A stretch of 64,000 nt of DNA from Glycomyces sp. TRM65418 (GCF_019710475.1 NZ_JAJFAX010000004.1:371449-435448); one strand, 5' to 3'; shown: positions 24,224-35,290, counted from the first letter of the stretch. Translations and numbers: made by a program. Notes: generated by a model not told the origin, from the letters alone.

Positions 24224-24778
24224 TCAGACGACCGCGACGCCGGCGTCTTCGAGATCCTTGAGGGCTTTGGCCTTCGTCTCTTCGGCGACCGCGGCGGTGT
24301 AGTCGAGGAGCACGGTGGTCTCGAAGCCTTCGGCGGCCGCGTCCAGCGCGGTGGCCCGCACGCAGTGGTCGGTGGCGATGCCGACGACGTCGACCGCGTC
24401 CACGCCCCGCTCGCGCAGCCACTCGGAGAGGCTCGTCTCGCCGGCGGAGCCCTCGAAACCCGAGTACGCCGCCTCGTAGGCGCCCTTGTCGAACACGGCC
24501 TCGGCGCGGGTGTGGTCGAAGTCCGGGTGGAAGGCCGCGCCCGCGGTGCCGACCACGCAGTGCGGGGGCCACGAGTCGCGGAAGTCCGGTTCGGCCGAGA
24601 AATGCGGGCCCGGGTCGATGTGCCAGTCGCGGGTGGCCACGATGTGGTCCCAGCGGCCCGGGGCGGCGGCGATGAGTTCGGTGACGGCCGCCGCGACGGC
24701 CGCGCCGCCTTCGACGGCCAGCGACCCGCCCTCACAGAAATCGTTCTGGACGTCTACCACGATCAGTGCCCGGCTCAT
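24224..24778 (-). CDS. pncA: Nicotinamidase/pyrazinamidase
   Basis: A 184-residue cysteine hydrolase converting nicotinamide to nicotinate in NAD salvage. The catalytic triad Asp9 (IVVDVQNDF), Lys98 (FDKGAY) and Cys139 (ATDHCV) is present. The metal-site residues Asp51, His53 and His59 (RDWHIDPGPHF) and His73 (PPHCVVG) match the actinobacterial enzyme, as does the length (M. tuberculosis PncA has 186 residues). The start is ATG 24778. It lies between two strong terminators and is probably monocistronic, transcribed toward the sigma operon. Homologues activate pyrazinamide in mycobacteria; the physiological role is salvage. Confidence 0.95.
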   Translation of the reverse strand: MSRALIVVDVQNDFCEGGSLAVEGGAAVAAAVTELIAAAPGRWDHIVATRDWHIDPGPHFSAEPDFRDSWPPHCVVGTAGAAFHPDFDHTRAEAVFDKGAYEAAYSGFEGSAGETSLSEWLRERGVDAVDVVGIATDHCVRATALDAAAEGFETTVLLDYTAAVAEETKAKALKDLEDAGVAVV

Positions 24779-24857
24779 GCTTCGATCCTAGTGACGCGGC
24801 CCGGCGGTTGGAAGGGCCCGTGCGCGACCGCGCCGATTTTCTGCCCGCGCTTGGGAG

Positions 24858-24897
24858 ACGAAACCGCCCGGGAGCGGCGGCTCCCGGGCGGTTTCGT
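24858..24897 (-). terminator. 18-bp hairpin terminator of ctaD
   Basis: ACGAAACCGCCCGGGAGC (24858-24875), loop GGCG, then the exact complement (24880-24897). The AAA/TTT at the arms gives a short U-run in the leftward direction, 13 bases past the ctaD stop. Confidence 0.8.
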
Positions 24898-24909
24898 GCG
24901 TTATGCGGG

Positions 24910-26586
24910 CTAGTGGCCCTTGACTTCCTTGACCAGGTGGCCCCACTTCTCGTCGAAGACGGGGCGCTCCGAGCGGATGCGCGGGAGCCGGTCGAAGTTC
25001 CGCAGCGGCGGCGGGCAGCTGGTCGCCCACTCGAGCGAGCCCCCGTGGCCCCACGGGTCGTTGGTCTCGACCACGCGCCCGGCCTTCCAGGACTTGAACA
25101 GGTTCCACACGAACGGCAGGGTCGAGAGGCCCAGGATGAACGCGCCGACCGTGGAGACCATGTTCAGCGTCGTGAAGCCGTCCGACTGCAGGTAGTCCGC
25201 GTAACGGCGGGGCATGCCCTCCGCGCCGAGCCAGTGCTGCACCAGGAACGTGGTGTGGAAGCCGATGAAGGTCAGCCAGAAGTGGACCTTCGCGAGGCGC
25301 TCGTCGTACATGCGCCCGGCGACCTTCGGGAACCAGTAGTAGACCCCGGCGTACACGGCGAACACGATGGTGCCGAACAGGACGTAGTGGAAGTGCGCCA
25401 CGACGAAGTAGGAGTCCGAGACGTGGAAGTCGACCGGCGGGCTGGCGAGCAGGACGCCCGAGAGGCCGCCGAGGAGGAACGTGACGAGGAAGCCGAGGCT
25501 GAACAGCATCGGGGCCTCGAACGTCAACTGGCCCTTCCACATGGTGCCGATCCAGTTGAAGAACTTGATGCCCGTCGGGACCGCGATGAGGAAGCTCATC
25601 AGCGAGAAGAACGGCAGCATGACCGCGCCGGTGGCGTACATGTGGTGGGCCCACACCGCCATCGACAGGCCCGCGATCGCGAGGGTCGCGGCGACCAGGG
25701 TCTTGTAACCGAAGATCGGCTTGCGGCTGAAGACCGGGATGATCTCCGAGATGATGCCGAAGAACGGCAGCGCGATGATGTACACCTCGGGGTGCCCGAA
25801 GAACCAGAACAGGTGCTGCCACAGGATCGCCCCGCCGGTGTCGGAGTCGAAGACGTGCGCGCCGAGCTGGCGGTCGGCCACGACCGCCAGGAGCGCGGCG
25901 GCGAGGATCGGGAACACCAGGATCACGAGCAGGCTGGTGATGAGGATGTTCCAGGTGAAGATCGACATCCGGAACATGAGCATGCCCGGGGCGCGCATCG
26001 TCACGATCGTCGTGATCATGTTGACCGCGCCGAGGATGGTGCCCAGACCCGAGATGGTCAGGCCCACGAACCACATGTCCGCGCCGATGCCCGGCGAGTT
26101 CACCGCGTTCGACAGCGGCTGGTAGGCGAACCAGCCGAAGGACGCCGCGCCGCCGGGGGTGATGAACCCGGAGACGGCCAGGAGCGAGCCGAACAGGTAC
26201 AGCCAGTACGCGAACGCGTTCAACCGCGGGAACGCCACGTCGGGCGCGCCGATCTGCAGGGGCACCAGGTAGTTGCCGAACGCGAACACGATCGGGGTCG
26301 CGAACATCAGCAGCATGATGGTGCCGTGCATCGTGAACAGCTGGTTGAACTGCTCGGAGGACACCACCTGGAGGCCGGGCCGGAACAGCTCCGCGCGGAT
26401 CAGCAGGGCGAGGATGCCGCCGATGCCGAAGAACGCGAAGGACGTGACGAAGTAGAGCAGCCCGATCTGCTTCGCGTCCGTCGTGCGGAGTGTGCGGGCG
26501 AGCCAAGAGCCGCTCGGCTCGCGACGTACCGGCCAGGGACGCGCGACGATAGGCGTTGGCTCAAGCTTCGGCTCAACCGTGGTCAC
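24910..26586 (-). CDS. ctaD: Cytochrome c oxidase subunit I
   Basis: A 558-residue, twelve-helix heme-copper oxidase catalytic subunit of the aerobic respiratory chain. Ligand motifs are complete: TMHGTIML (low-spin heme His), FFGHPEVYI (CuB His and the cross-linked Tyr), WAHHMYATG (CuB His pair), and [11 protein letters not shown] (heme a3 and heme a His). The K-channel Lys region [14 protein letters not shown] is present. The C-terminal tail beginning [18 protein letters not shown] is typical of actinobacterial CtaD. The start is GTG 26586 with GGAGG ~7 bases upstream. Other oxidase subunits are not adjacent, which is usual for actinobacterial ctaD. Confidence 0.97.
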   Translation of the reverse strand: MTTVEPKLEPTPIVARPWPVRREPSGSWLARTLRTTDAKQIGLLYFVTSFAFFGIGGILALLIRAELFRPGLQVVSSEQFNQLFTMHGTIMLLMFATPIVFAFGNYLVPLQIGAPDVAFPRLNAFAYWLYLFGSLLAVSGFITPGGAASFGWFAYQPLSNAVNSPGIGADMWFVGLTISGLGTILGAVNMITTIVTMRAPGMLMFRMSIFTWNILITSLLVILVFPILAAALLAVVADRQLGAHVFDSDTGGAILWQHLFWFFGHPEVYIIALPFFGIISEIIPVFSRKPIFGYKTLVAATLAIAGLSMAVWAHHMYATGAVMLPFFSLMSFLIAVPTGIKFFNWIGTMWKGQLTFEAPMLFSLGFLVTFLLGGLSGVLLASPPVDFHVSDSYFVVAHFHYVLFGTIVFAVYAGVYYWFPKVAGRMYDERLAKVHFWLTFIGFHTTFLVQHWLGAEGMPRRYADYLQSDGFTTLNMVSTVGAFILGLSTLPFVWNLFKSWKAGRVVETNDPWGHGGSLEWATSCPPPLRNFDRLPRIRSERPVFDEKWGHLVKEVKGH

Positions 26587-26753
26587 CTGTGGGCCTCCAG
26601 ATCATTTCCAGGTAGCGAACGCAGCATAGCCCCGCGAAGGGCCGCCGATGCGGAGGGGGATTGCGGAAGCGGCGTGGCGGAGCGTGATCGGATCATGCGC
26701 TCATCGTGGTTGTCGCAGGTCTCGTGCGCGATGGGTCGAGCGCGAGCGGTGGA

Positions 26754-26790
26754 GCCCGCGGGACGCCGCCGGAGGCGGACGCCCGCGGGT
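26754..26790 (-). terminator. Imperfect hairpin after the roadblock gene
   Basis: A stem begins CCCGCGGGACGCCGCC and returns as GGCGGACGCCCGCGGG with a few mismatches around a GGA loop, about 35 bases past the roadblock-gene stop. It would separate the truncated conservon from ctaD. Confidence 0.45.
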
Positions 26791-26824
26791 GAGCAATCTC
26801 CTACGCAGTGGCGCTCGGACGGGA

Positions 26825-27229
26825 CTAGACGCCGCCGCGGGCGTCGGGCTCCAGTGCGGCGTAGACCCGCTTGACCAGCAATGCGGTCTCGTAGCCGACC
26901 TGCCCGAGGTCGCACCCGGCGTTGGCGAGCACCGCCAGCTGGGCCCGGTCGCCGACGGCCATGAGCAGCAGCACGCCCTCGTCCATGTCGATGACGGACT
27001 GGCGGATCCGGCCGGCGTCGAGCACCTTCGCCGCCCCCGTCGTCAGGCTCGCGAGCCCCGAGGTGATGGCGGCGAGCTGGTCGGCACGGTCGGTCGACAG
27101 CCCCCGGGAGGCGGCGATCGCGAGGCCGTCGACGGAGACCGTGAGCGCCTCGGAGACGTCCGGGACCTTCTCCACGAAAGAGGTCAGGAGCCAGTCGAGT
27201 TCACCGACGTTCTTGTCCTTGTTGTCCAT
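26825..27229 (-). CDS. Roadblock/LC7 domain protein (CvnB-like)
   Basis: A 134-residue roadblock/LC7 protein: the pattern [46 protein letters not shown], then [20 protein letters not shown] covers the whole chain. In actinobacterial conservons such proteins (CvnB) sit directly after the sensor kinase CvnA and before a DUF742 protein (CvnC) and a small GTPase (CvnD), and are thought to act as GTPase regulators. Here it follows the kinase by 11 bases, but no CvnC or CvnD follows; the next gene is ctaD after a hairpin. The start is ATG 27229. Its GTPase partner, if any, must be encoded elsewhere. Confidence 0.88.
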   Translation of the reverse strand: MDNKDKNVGELDWLLTSFVEKVPDVSEALTVSVDGLAIAASRGLSTDRADQLAAITSGLASLTTGAAKVLDAGRIRQSVIDMDEGVLLLMAVGDRAQLAVLANAGCDLGQVGYETALLVKRVYAALEPDARGGV

Positions 27230-27240
27230 CTCGCTGCTTT

Positions 27241-29667
27241 CTATTGGCGTTGTTCGTGTGCGGCGGCCGCCGCGATGCCGGATGCGAAACCGGTGAGCCG
27301 GTCGCGGATCTCGGCCGGGTCGAGGTCGACTCCGCCGCCGCCCGGACGCGGGCTGGGGACGGAACCTGGGAGCAGCCGGGAGCCCGGCGCGCGGCGGGGC
27401 AGTTCGGCGCCGTTGACCCTGCCCGAGGACTCGAGTGCTCTATTCACCTTCCTGAAGGTAACATCCAGCGACTCGGCGCCGGGTCCCGCAGGGGCGTGCG
27501 AACCGTTGACGCCGCCGTGTGTTCCCCCAGCTACAGGCCGTGGTTCGGGCGGCGCCCCGGCCTTGCGCGGTCGGGGCACGATCGGTTCGACGGCGCTCGG
27601 CGCGGCCGCCTCGGCGCCGGTTCCGGTGACCGGCAGGTTCGCGGCGCGCGCCGAGAGGGCGATCCGCGCGGCCGAGCCGCCGGCACCGTCGGGGGACCCG
27701 CCCACCGGGTCCTCGGCGTGCGCGCTCGCGGGGATGCGCACGAGCGCGAGCGTGCCCTTGCCCATCGTGGAGTGCAACTGGACGCTGATCGCGTGCTCGG
27801 CGGCGAGCCGCCCGACGACCAGGAGGCCCATGGTGGCGGTCAGCTCGGAGTTGAGCTGCGTCGGCTCGGCCAGGCGGCGGTTGATCGCGGCCATCGGCTC
27901 GGGGGCGAGGCCGATGCCGTCGTCGGCGATGGAGATGACGATCTCCGAACCGGAGCGCCGGGTGGTGACGCGCACCGACTGGGTCGGCGGCGAGTAGGAG
28001 GCCGCGTTGTCGAGCAGCTCGGCGAGGATGCGCACCAGGTCGCCCGCGGGCTTGGTCTCCAAGCGGGCCCCGACCTGGTTCTCGACCACGACGCGCCCGG
28101 CGTCCTCGATCTCGGCCACGGCGTCGCGGAGGATCATGTCGATCCCCGCGGGGTGGCTGTAGCGCCGCTGCGGGTCGCCGCCGGCGAGCAGGAGCAGGTT
28201 CTCCTCGTTGCGGCGCATGCGCGCGAGCAGGTGGTAGACGCTGCGCCACTCGTCGGGGATCGGGGCGCCGTTGCCCTTGTCCTCGACCAGGGACTCCATG
28301 ACCTGCTGCTGGCGGCGGATGAGGCTCTGCCCGCGGCGGGCGAGGGTCTTCATCATCGCCTCGACGTCGATGCGCAGCAGCGCCTGGTTCGCGGTCTGGC
28401 GCAGCGCCTGGTGGTGCGCGGCGCTGAAGGCCTCGGCGAGGCTGTCGAGCTCGTCGGAGTAGCGCGAGTCGGTGGACATGGCCGTCTGACGCTTGGCCGC
28501 CTGCAGCAGCCGGTCGACCTCGCCCGCGTTGGCGGCCTGCGAGACCGCGGCCACGGTCTTCGGCAGCGTGTCGTACGCGGCGGTCAGGGTCGCCTCGCGG
28601 ACGCCGTCGACCCGCAGGCTGATCCGGCGGGCGAGCATCGCGGCGGAGACGATCGAGGTCAGCGCCAGCACGAGCACCAGGGCCAGCGTCGTCAGGAGCG
28701 TGCGCGAGGAGGCGTCGCGCATCGCGGTCACGTCCTCCTGCATGAACTCCAGGACGGCGGACTGCGTCGTGTCGAGGGAGGCGACGATCGCGCCCTGCGC
28801 CGCCGAGAACTCCTGCGGCGCGATGGTCGGGATGTTGCCGTGCAGGTAGACCGTCAGCGCCTCGCGGGCCCTGACCGCCTCGTCCGAGTCCGACGCCCTC
28901 GCGTACGCCTCGCTGGCCTCGGCGGACGCGTTGGCCTGGAACTCCGTGATCTGCCGGTCGAAGGAACCGGAGAGGTAGGCGACCGCGCCGAGGTACTCGC
29001 GCCCGACCACGACCTCGCCCTCCTGCTCCAGCCGCGCCAGGTCCGCGGCGACGGTGAACTGGATCTCGACGGCGATCCGGTTGGCCTGCATGACCGCCGC
29101 CAGCGAGTCCAGGTGCGCCGAGATCTGCGAGTCGTTGACCAGCCGCGGCAGGATCGAGGAGATGCCGACGACCTTGTCGGCCACGCCCCGGTAGGTCACG
29201 TACGCCTGCTCCGCCTCACCGTCGTCGATCTTGACCTCGCCGGCCAGCAGGAGGTCGAATCCGGCGCGGGCGGTCTCCAGGTTCCCGGCCTCCTCGACCA
29301 GGGCCTCCAGGTCGTCCTCCAGTTCGGGGAACCGCTGGGACACCGTGCCGACGGCCTCCTTCAGGCTCGCGAACGCGCTGTCGGTCTCGCGGCGGGCCAC
29401 GGCGGAGTCGAACTGCCCGCCCGAGCCGTTGACGACCGCGCCCATCGCCGAGTTCACCTCGTACTGATGTGCGTCGAGCACCTCGTTGAGGTTCTCGGAG
29501 AAGTCGGCCAGCACCTTCGCATCGGTCGCGTTCTGGTATTCGTCCCACACCGTCACCGTCTGGAACAGCCCGAGCACCAGCATCCCCATGAGCGCCGCGG
29601 CGATCGGCAGCATCAACTGCATCCGGATGGGGAGACGACTGGTGCGCTGCCGGGCTTTACGGGACAT
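27241..29667 (-). CDS. Conservon-type sensor histidine kinase (CvnA-like, nitrate/nitrite-sensing domain)
   Basis: An 808-residue membrane kinase. TM1 ([18 protein letters not shown], ~18-35) and TM2 ([20 protein letters not shown], ~325-344) enclose a helical periplasmic NIT-type sensor domain. A HAMP-like and helical linker leads to the segment [20 protein letters not shown], where actinobacterial homologues carry a conserved His. The HATPase domain has the N-box [12 protein letters not shown]1 ADDGIGLAP and a G2-like [12 protein letters not shown]. The last ~170 residues are disordered, Pro/Gly/Ala-rich. ATG 29667 has AAAGGA ~9 bases upstream. It is co-transcribed with the roadblock gene. 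The rest of the conservon is missing, so the downstream output is unclear. Confidence 0.88.
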   Translation of the reverse strand: MSRKARQRTSRLPIRMQLMLPIAAALMGMLVLGLFQTVTVWDEYQNATDAKVLADFSENLNEVLDAHQYEVNSAMGAVVNGSGGQFDSAVARRETDSAFASLKEAVGTVSQRFPELEDDLEALVEEAGNLETARAGFDLLLAGEVKIDDGEAEQAYVTYRGVADKVVGISSILPRLVNDSQISAHLDSLAAVMQANRIAVEIQFTVAADLARLEQEGEVVVGREYLGAVAYLSGSFDRQITEFQANASAEASEAYARASDSDEAVRAREALTVYLHGNIPTIAPQEFSAAQGAIVASLDTTQSAVLEFMQEDVTAMRDASSRTLLTTLALVLVLALTSIVSAAMLARRISLRVDGVREATLTAAYDTLPKTVAAVSQAANAGEVDRLLQAAKRQTAMSTDSRYSDELDSLAEAFSAAHHQALRQTANQALLRIDVEAMMKTLARRGQSLIRRQQQVMESLVEDKGNGAPIPDEWRSVYHLLARMRRNEENLLLLAGGDPQRRYSHPAGIDMILRDAVAEIEDAGRVVVENQVGARLETKPAGDLVRILAELLDNAASYSPPTQSVRVTTRRSGSEIVISIADDGIGLAPEPMAAINRRLAEPTQLNSELTATMGLLVVGRLAAEHAISVQLHSTMGKGTLALVRIPASAHAEDPVGGSPDGAGGSAARIALSARAANLPVTGTGAEAAAPSAVEPIVPRPRKAGAPPEPRPVAGGTHGGVNGSHAPAGPGAESLDVTFRKVNRALESSGRVNGAELPRRAPGSRLLPGSVPSPRPGGGGVDLDPAEIRDRLTGFASGIAAAAAHEQRQ

Positions 29668-29778
29668 CGAGGGTTGTCCTTTCTGAGGGCGACGATCCGC
29701 GCTGCGGCGTGCTGCTGACCATCTTCGCTTGTGCCCAGACGGGCCGGTGAGGCGGGGCTCACCCCACTGATCAGCCGT

Positions 29779-31128
29779 TCAGCCCACGAGCGGCCGTCCT
29801 TCCGGGTATCGGTACAGGCGGTGGCGGGAGCGGATCGCGAGCGAAGTCGCCAGGAGGACCGGCCCCATGCGGCCCCCGAACATGAGGACGATCGAGACCC
29901 ATTTGGACGGATCGGACAAGTCGCCGGTGATCCCGGCCGACTGCCCCACGGTCGCTCCGGCGGAGGTCGCCTCGAACATGAGGTGCGCGAGGTCCATGTG
30001 CGGTTCGAACATCTGCATGAGGAGCACGCCGGCGGCGATGAACGCCACGTACACCAGCGCCACGCTGAGGGCCTGGCGGATCACGGCGCTGCTGAGGCGG
30101 GTGCGGAACGCGGACACGTCCGGTTCGCCGCGCACCTCCGACCAGATCACCCACAGCAGCACGAAGAACGTGGTCACCTTGATGCCGCCGGCCGTCGACG
30201 CCGAGCCGCCGCCGATGAACATCAGGACGATCGCCGACAGCAGCGAATGCGTCTCCATATCGCCCACCTCGATCGAGTTGAACCCGGTGGAGCGGGGCAT
30301 GACGCTCTGGAACAACGCCGGCAGCAGCTTCTCGTCCCAGCCCATGGGCCCGAGCGTGGCGGGATTGGACCACTCGAACCCGAGGAAGACGAAGAACCCG
30401 CCGACGAACAGCACCGTCGTCCCGGTCAGCGTCATCTTGGTGTGCAGGGTCCACTTGCGGTGGCCCCAGTTGCGGCGGGCGATCTCGAACAGGACCGGCA
30501 TCCCGAGCCCGCCGATGACCGAGGAGGCGATGATCGTCCCGATGATCCACGGATCGTGCGCGAAGTCCATCATCGAGTTCGAGAACAGGCTGAAGCCGCC
30601 GGAGTTGAAGGCGCTGACGCTGTGGAAGACGCCCTGCCAGGTCGCCGAGCCCCCCGAGAACCCGTAGGCGTGGTGGAACCGCAGCGACAGGATCACCGCG
30701 GCGACGGTCTCGACCGAGAGCATCACGATCACCGTCCGGCGGATGACCTCCTTGAGGTCCCCGACCATGACGTTCCGGTTCACCTCGGCCTGCGCGATGA
30801 GCCGCGAGCGCAGGCCGAGCTTCTTGGAGACCACGAGGCCGAGGAACGCGGCGCTCGCCATGATCCCCAGGCCGCCGATCTGCATGCCGACCAAGATGAC
30901 GGCTTCGCCGAAGAGCGACCAGTGGACGGGGGTGTCCAGGGTGATCAGGCCGGTCACGGTGATCGCGGAGGTGGCGGTGTAGAGCGCGTCGACGAACTCG
31001 GTGCCGCCGGGCCCGGCCTGCGCGACCGGCAGCATGAGCAGGAAGGTGCAGAGCGCGATGGCGGCGCCGAACCCGAACGGGACGAGCCTGACGGGGTGAC
31101 GCGTGAACCACTCGGAGTATCGGTGCAT
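29779..31128 (-). CDS. TrkH/KtrB-type potassium uptake membrane subunit
   Basis: A 449-residue potassium channel-like transporter with four M1-P-M2 repeats. Pore-loop filters are visible: SAITVTGL (repeat 1), SAFNSGGF (2), MPRSTGFNS (3) and SAGATVGQSAG (4). The length and short N-terminus resemble KtrB more than E. coli TrkH. It imports K+ together with the cytoplasmic RCK gating protein encoded immediately upstream (1-base gap), which should form a ring under the membrane. The start is ATG 31128. The coupling ion (Na+ or H+) cannot be read from the sequence. Confidence 0.93.
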   Translation of the reverse strand: MHRYSEWFTRHPVRLVPFGFGAAIALCTFLLMLPVAQAGPGGTEFVDALYTATSAITVTGLITLDTPVHWSLFGEAVILVGMQIGGLGIMASAAFLGLVVSKKLGLRSRLIAQAEVNRNVMVGDLKEVIRRTVIVMLSVETVAAVILSLRFHHAYGFSGGSATWQGVFHSVSAFNSGGFSLFSNSMMDFAHDPWIIGTIIASSVIGGLGMPVLFEIARRNWGHRKWTLHTKMTLTGTTVLFVGGFFVFLGFEWSNPATLGPMGWDEKLLPALFQSVMPRSTGFNSIEVGDMETHSLLSAIVLMFIGGGSASTAGGIKVTTFFVLLWVIWSEVRGEPDVSAFRTRLSSAVIRQALSVALVYVAFIAAGVLLMQMFEPHMDLAHLMFEATSAGATVGQSAGITGDLSDPSKWVSIVLMFGGRMGPVLLATSLAIRSRHRLYRYPEGRPLVG

Positions 31129-31129
31129 C

Positions 31130-31810
31130 TCAGGTGCGGGAGGCGAACGCCTCGACCTTGGTGGTGGCTCCGGAGACGATGAGCGTGTCGCCCTCGGCGA
31201 TCACGGTATCCGGTGTGGCGTACGTGAAGTCCTCGCCGGACTGCTTGACGCCGACGACCGTGACGCCGTACTTCGATCGCAGCCGCGACTCGGCGAGGTT
31301 GCGGCCGACCGCTTCGGCCGGGGCCTTGGTCTTGACGATCGCGAAGCCGTCGTCGAACTCGATGAAGTCGAGCATCTTGCCGCTCACCAGGTGCGCGACC
31401 CGCTCGCCCATGGCGGCCTCGGGGTAGACCACGTGGTGCGCGCCGGTGCGGTGCAGGATCTGGCCGTGCTTGGCGTTGATGGCCTTCGCCCAGATCTCGC
31501 GGACGCCGACCTCCTCGCAGGCGAGCACCGTGAGGACGGAGGCCTCGATGTCGGTGCCGATCGCGACCACGATGTGGTCGAACTCGCCGATGCCCAGCTG
31601 CCCGAGCACCGTCGAGTCGGTCGAGTCGGCCTGGACGACGTGCGTGAGCGTCTCCGAGGCCTTCTGGACGATCTCGGCGCGCTCGTCGATCGCGAGGACC
31701 TCGTGGCCGAGCCGCGTGAGGGACTCCGCGACGGCGGAGCCGAAGCGGCCGAGGCCGATCACGGCCACGGTCTCCTCCGTGGGGCTCTCGCCCCTGCCGA
31801 ACAGGTTCAT
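31130..31810 (-). CDS. TrkA/KtrA-type RCK potassium uptake regulator
   Basis: A 226-residue cytoplasmic protein with an N-terminal RCK_N Rossmann domain (VAVIGLGRFGSAVAESL, ~residues 15-31; acidic IDERAE after strand 2) and a C-terminal RCK_C domain (~145-226, IVKTKAPAEAVGRNL to TLIVSGAT). It binds nucleotides and gates the TrkH/KtrB-like subunit encoded just downstream. ATG 31810 (MNLFGRGE) is chosen because GAAGG lies ~8 bases upstream; the frame upstream to 31909 has no coding character. It has a single RCK unit, as in KtrA, unlike the double unit of E. coli TrkA. Confidence 0.92.
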   Translation of the reverse strand: MNLFGRGESPTEETVAVIGLGRFGSAVAESLTRLGHEVLAIDERAEIVQKASETLTHVVQADSTDSTVLGQLGIGEFDHIVVAIGTDIEASVLTVLACEEVGVREIWAKAINAKHGQILHRTGAHHVVYPEAAMGERVAHLVSGKMLDFIEFDDGFAIVKTKAPAEAVGRNLAESRLRSKYGVTVVGVKQSGEDFTYATPDTVIAEGDTLIVSGATTKVEAFASRT

Positions 31811-31929
31811 CAGTGCGCCTTCTTGGACTCGAGTGCTGTCACGACGCCTGATTCTGCCACCAGCCGTCCGGCGCCGCGGTCCACACCCGGCACCGGGCGC
31901 GAAGCGCACCGGTTCACGGGCGAAGCGAA

Positions 31930-31968
31930 GAGGGAGGCGGTCGATAACCCCTCATGACCGCCTCCCTC
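31930..31968 (-). terminator. Hairpin terminator of the Ehu-like operon
   Basis: GAGGGAGGCGGTC (31930-31942) pairs with GACCGCCTCCCTC (31956-31968) around a 13-base loop, about 45 bases past the stop of the ATPase gene. Confidence 0.7.
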
Positions 31969-32011
31969 GAACACCCCTAACACTCTCCAAGGATGGAGGA
32001 GAACCCCCAGT

Positions 32012-32804
<793 letters not shown>

Positions 32805-32824
<20 letters not shown>

Positions 32825-33473
32825 GACGGTTCTCCAATCTCCGCGCCGCTACCGCCACCGGGTAGGAGGCGGCCAGGAACAGGATCCCGGCGATGGTGTA
32901 GCCCTCGACGGCGCCGGTGTAGTTCTGGCCCTGGAACTTCTGGGCCTGGGAGATCATCTCCAGCACGCCGATGGCGAACAGGGTCGGGACCTCTTTGAAC
33001 ATGGCGATGATCCAGTTGGCGACCGCCGCGGTCGAACGCCGCATCATCTGCGGGAGGATCACCGCGCCCCACACCCGGTGGGTGGGGAGGCTCAGCGCCG
33101 TCGCGGCCTCCCACTGCCCCTTCGGGATCGCCTCGATCCCGGCCCGGTAGGACTCCGAGGTGTAGGAGGCGTAGTGGATGCCCAGCACCGCCGAGCCGAC
33201 GGCGAAGGCGCTCCACTCGGGGTTGATGTACAGGCTCGTGGCGGTCCAGACGAACAGCAGTTGCACCAGCAGGGGGGTGTTGCGCACGAACTGGAAGAAG
33301 CCGGAGAGGGCCAGCCGCAGCCAGCGCGGGCCGATGCGCTCGCCGATGGCGACGAGCAGGCCCACGATCACGGCGATGAGGCCGGCGACCAGGGTGACCT
33401 GCAGGACGACGAGGAAGCCGTCCCACATGGCCGGGAAGATCTCGACGACGGTCTCGTAGTTCCACTCGTTCAC
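32805..33473 (-). CDS. ehuD: ABC importer permease (EhuD-like)
   Basis: A 222-residue permease of the His/Glu/polar amino-acid type with about five membrane segments. It has the EAA-loop YRAGIEAIPKGQWEAATALSL and the motif FVRNTPLLVQLLFVW typical of the family. The N-terminus (WNYETVVEIFPAMWDG) resembles EhuD. GTG 33473 overlaps the preceding permease stop (GTGA, 4 bases), and its 3' end overlaps the ATPase start, so translation is coupled throughout. It should pair with the 33470-34207 permease in the membrane. Confidence 0.85.
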
Positions 33474-34207
33474 GTGAGCGCACCTCCCGCGGTGGCGACG
33501 CTCTGGTCGGGCGGCGTGGCCGTGCGGCCCTTGGCGGGCCCGGCGCCGACGCCCCGCTTGGCCTTGCGTTCGAGGGCCCGCATGCCGTGCCAGATGAGCC
33601 AGGCGAGGATGAAGTAGATGACCAGGATGAGCGCGTAGTGCGCCAGCAGGTTCTGGCCGCCTTCGGCGCCGCCGATGATGCCGGCCATGCCGGTGATGTC
33701 GAGGACGCCGATGAGCGAGACCAGGGCGCTGGCCTTGAGCAGCATGATCGCGAACGAGCTCAGTGAGGGGATCATCTCGGGCCAGGCCTGGGGGAGGACC
33801 ACCAGGCGCATCCGCTGGAACGGGGTGAAGTTCACCGCGACGCTCGCCTCCAGTTGGCCTTTGGGCACGGCGGCGATGGCGCTGCGCACCACTTCGGAGC
33901 AGTAGGCGCCGTAGTTGAGCCCGAGCGCGATGATCCCCGCGACGATGGCGTAGTCGAACTTGATGCCCAGGATCACCGGCATGGCGTAGGCGAACCAGAA
34001 CAACTGCACGACGACGGAGGAGCCGCGGATGAACTCCACGAACGTGCGGGCCGGGGTGCGCACCGCCAGATGCTTCGAGCTCGTCATGAGGCCCAGGGCG
34101 AACGCCACGAGCAGCGCCAGGGCCGCCGACGCCACGGTGACCGAGATGGTCACCACCAGTGGCATGGCGTATCTGGGCAGCGAGTCGATGACCGCTTGGA
34201 AGTCCAT
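33470..34207 (-). CDS. ehuC: ABC importer permease (EhuC-like)
   Basis: A 245-residue polar-amino-acid-type permease with about five membrane helices. It shows FIRGSSVVVQLFWFAYAMP, the EAA-loop SEVVRSAIAAVPKGQLEASVAV, and a basic C-terminal tail (RKAKRGVGAGPAKGR) predicted to be cytoplasmic. ATG 34207 begins 5 bases after the binding-protein stop; the frame extends to 34234 but that part overlaps the upstream gene. Partner of the next permease and of the EhuA-like ATPase. Confidence 0.85.
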   Translation of the reverse strand: MDFQAVIDSLPRYAMPLVVTISVTVASAALALLVAFALGLMTSSKHLAVRTPARTFVEFIRGSSVVVQLFWFAYAMPVILGIKFDYAIVAGIIALGLNYGAYCSEVVRSAIAAVPKGQLEASVAVNFTPFQRMRLVVLPQAWPEMIPSLSSFAIMLLKASALVSLIGVLDITGMAGIIGGAEGGQNLLAHYALILVIYFILAWLIWHGMRALERKAKRGVGAGPAKGRTATPPDQSVATAGGALT

Positions 34208-34212
34208 GACGC

Positions 34213-35127
34213 CTACTGGTAAGTGTCCGGGCACAGGTCCTGGGCGGTCAGACCCTCGGGGTGGTTCTCGTCGACGGTGAACCCGTACGCGCTCACCAGG
34301 CCTTCCCAGGTGGCGGTGTCGGCCAGGAGGGTCTCGAGCTCCCCGTTCAGCGCGTCGCGGAAGTCGGCGTCATTCGGCTGGAAGACCGCTGCGCCGGCCC
34401 CGATGATCTCCTCGCCGGTCTCGGGGTCGATGAGCCAGAAGCCGTCGGTGACCTCGAGTTCATCGTCGGCCTCCGCGGCGAGTCGGAGGTTCGCCGAGGT
34501 GAGCGCGACCGCGTCGACGCGGCCGGCCTTGAGTTCGAGGATGAGCGCGGGCAGGTCGGGCTGGACGTTGATCCGGTCCTCGGGGAAGATCTGGTCGGCC
34601 ACCTCCTGCTCACTCGTGCCGTTCATGACGCCGATGACGCCGTCGGAGTCGGCCATGTCGTTCAGGGTGGTCCAGCCGCCGGGGTTCCCGGCCATGACCA
34701 GCAGGGCGTCCGGCATGACGTAATCGGGGTCGGCGAACGCCACGGCCTCGCAGCGTTCCGGCGTGATGTACATGCCGGCGATGACCATGTCGTGGTTGGT
34801 GCCCAGGCCGGTGATGAGCGAGTTCCACTCGGTGAGCTTCCACTCGATCTGGTCGGCGCCGATGCCGAGCTGGTCCAGCAGGTGGGTGTGCACGTCGACG
34901 GACTGCCCGGTGACCGAGCCGTCGTCGGCGGTGTAGGCGTAAGGGGCCTCGTCGGCATACGCGACCCGGATCTTGCCGCCGTCCTGGGCGTTCTCCAGCA
35001 GGCTGCCGCCGCCCCCGTCCTCCCCGCCCTCGTCGGTGCGGGAGCACGCCGCCAGGGCTACGGCCGCCGCGCCGGCGGTGGCTCCGCCGAGCAGACGGCG
35101 GCGGTTGAGATGCAGTTCGTTCGACAC
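34213..35127 (-). CDS. ehuB: Tat-type lipoprotein, ectoine/hydroxyectoine-like solute-binding protein (EhuB-like)
   Basis: A 304-residue family-3 solute-binding protein. It starts with a twin-arginine signal (NRRRLLGGA) and a lipobox LAAC with Cys28, so it should be a Tat-exported lipoprotein. The mature part has IRVAYADEAPYAYTADDGSV, then VIAGMYITPERCEAVAFADP, which closely matches the ITAGLFMKPERCAAVAY segment I recall from Sinorhizobium EhuB. On that basis the substrate is probably ectoine or hydroxyectoine, but a polar amino acid cannot be excluded. GTG 35127 has AGGAGG 8 bases upstream. First gene of the importer operon, divergent from a GntR regulator. Confidence 0.8.
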   Translation of the reverse strand: MSNELHLNRRRLLGGATAGAAAVALAACSRTDEGGEDGGGGSLLENAQDGGKIRVAYADEAPYAYTADDGSVTGQSVDVHTHLLDQLGIGADQIEWKLTEWNSLITGLGTNHDMVIAGMYITPERCEAVAFADPDYVMPDALLVMAGNPGGWTTLNDMADSDGVIGVMNGTSEQEVADQIFPEDRINVQPDLPALILELKAGRVDAVALTSANLRLAAEADDELEVTDGFWLIDPETGEEIIGAGAAVFQPNDADFRDALNGELETLLADTATWEGLVSAYGFTVDENHPEGLTAQDLCPDTYQ

Positions 35128-35178
35128 GATGGTCGCCTCCTGAGTTTGGGCTCGGGTACCTTGCCGACACTAACGGTC

Positions 35179-35200
35179 TATTGTAAGTTTGTCGACAATA
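35179..35200. promoter_or_regulatory. Candidate GntR operator between ehuB and gntR
   Basis: TATTGT (35179-35184) and ACAATA (35195-35200) form an inverted repeat with a 10-base spacer; a second perfect palindrome TTGTCGACAA (35189-35198) overlaps it. The location between divergent genes fits control by the adjacent FCD-type regulator. Confidence 0.5.
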
Positions 35201-35290
35201 CGATGATCGACGTTCGATAACAAATGTGCAAGTGCTCGTCGACGGGGGTGCAACCGAAGCTCGGGGCGGAACGTGAAAATTCGGCAGCGA

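Noticed and set aside
24788..26506. Long alternate frame antisense or shifted to ctaD
   Set aside because: Arg/His/Pro-rich frame-shifted image of ctaD without any family motif.
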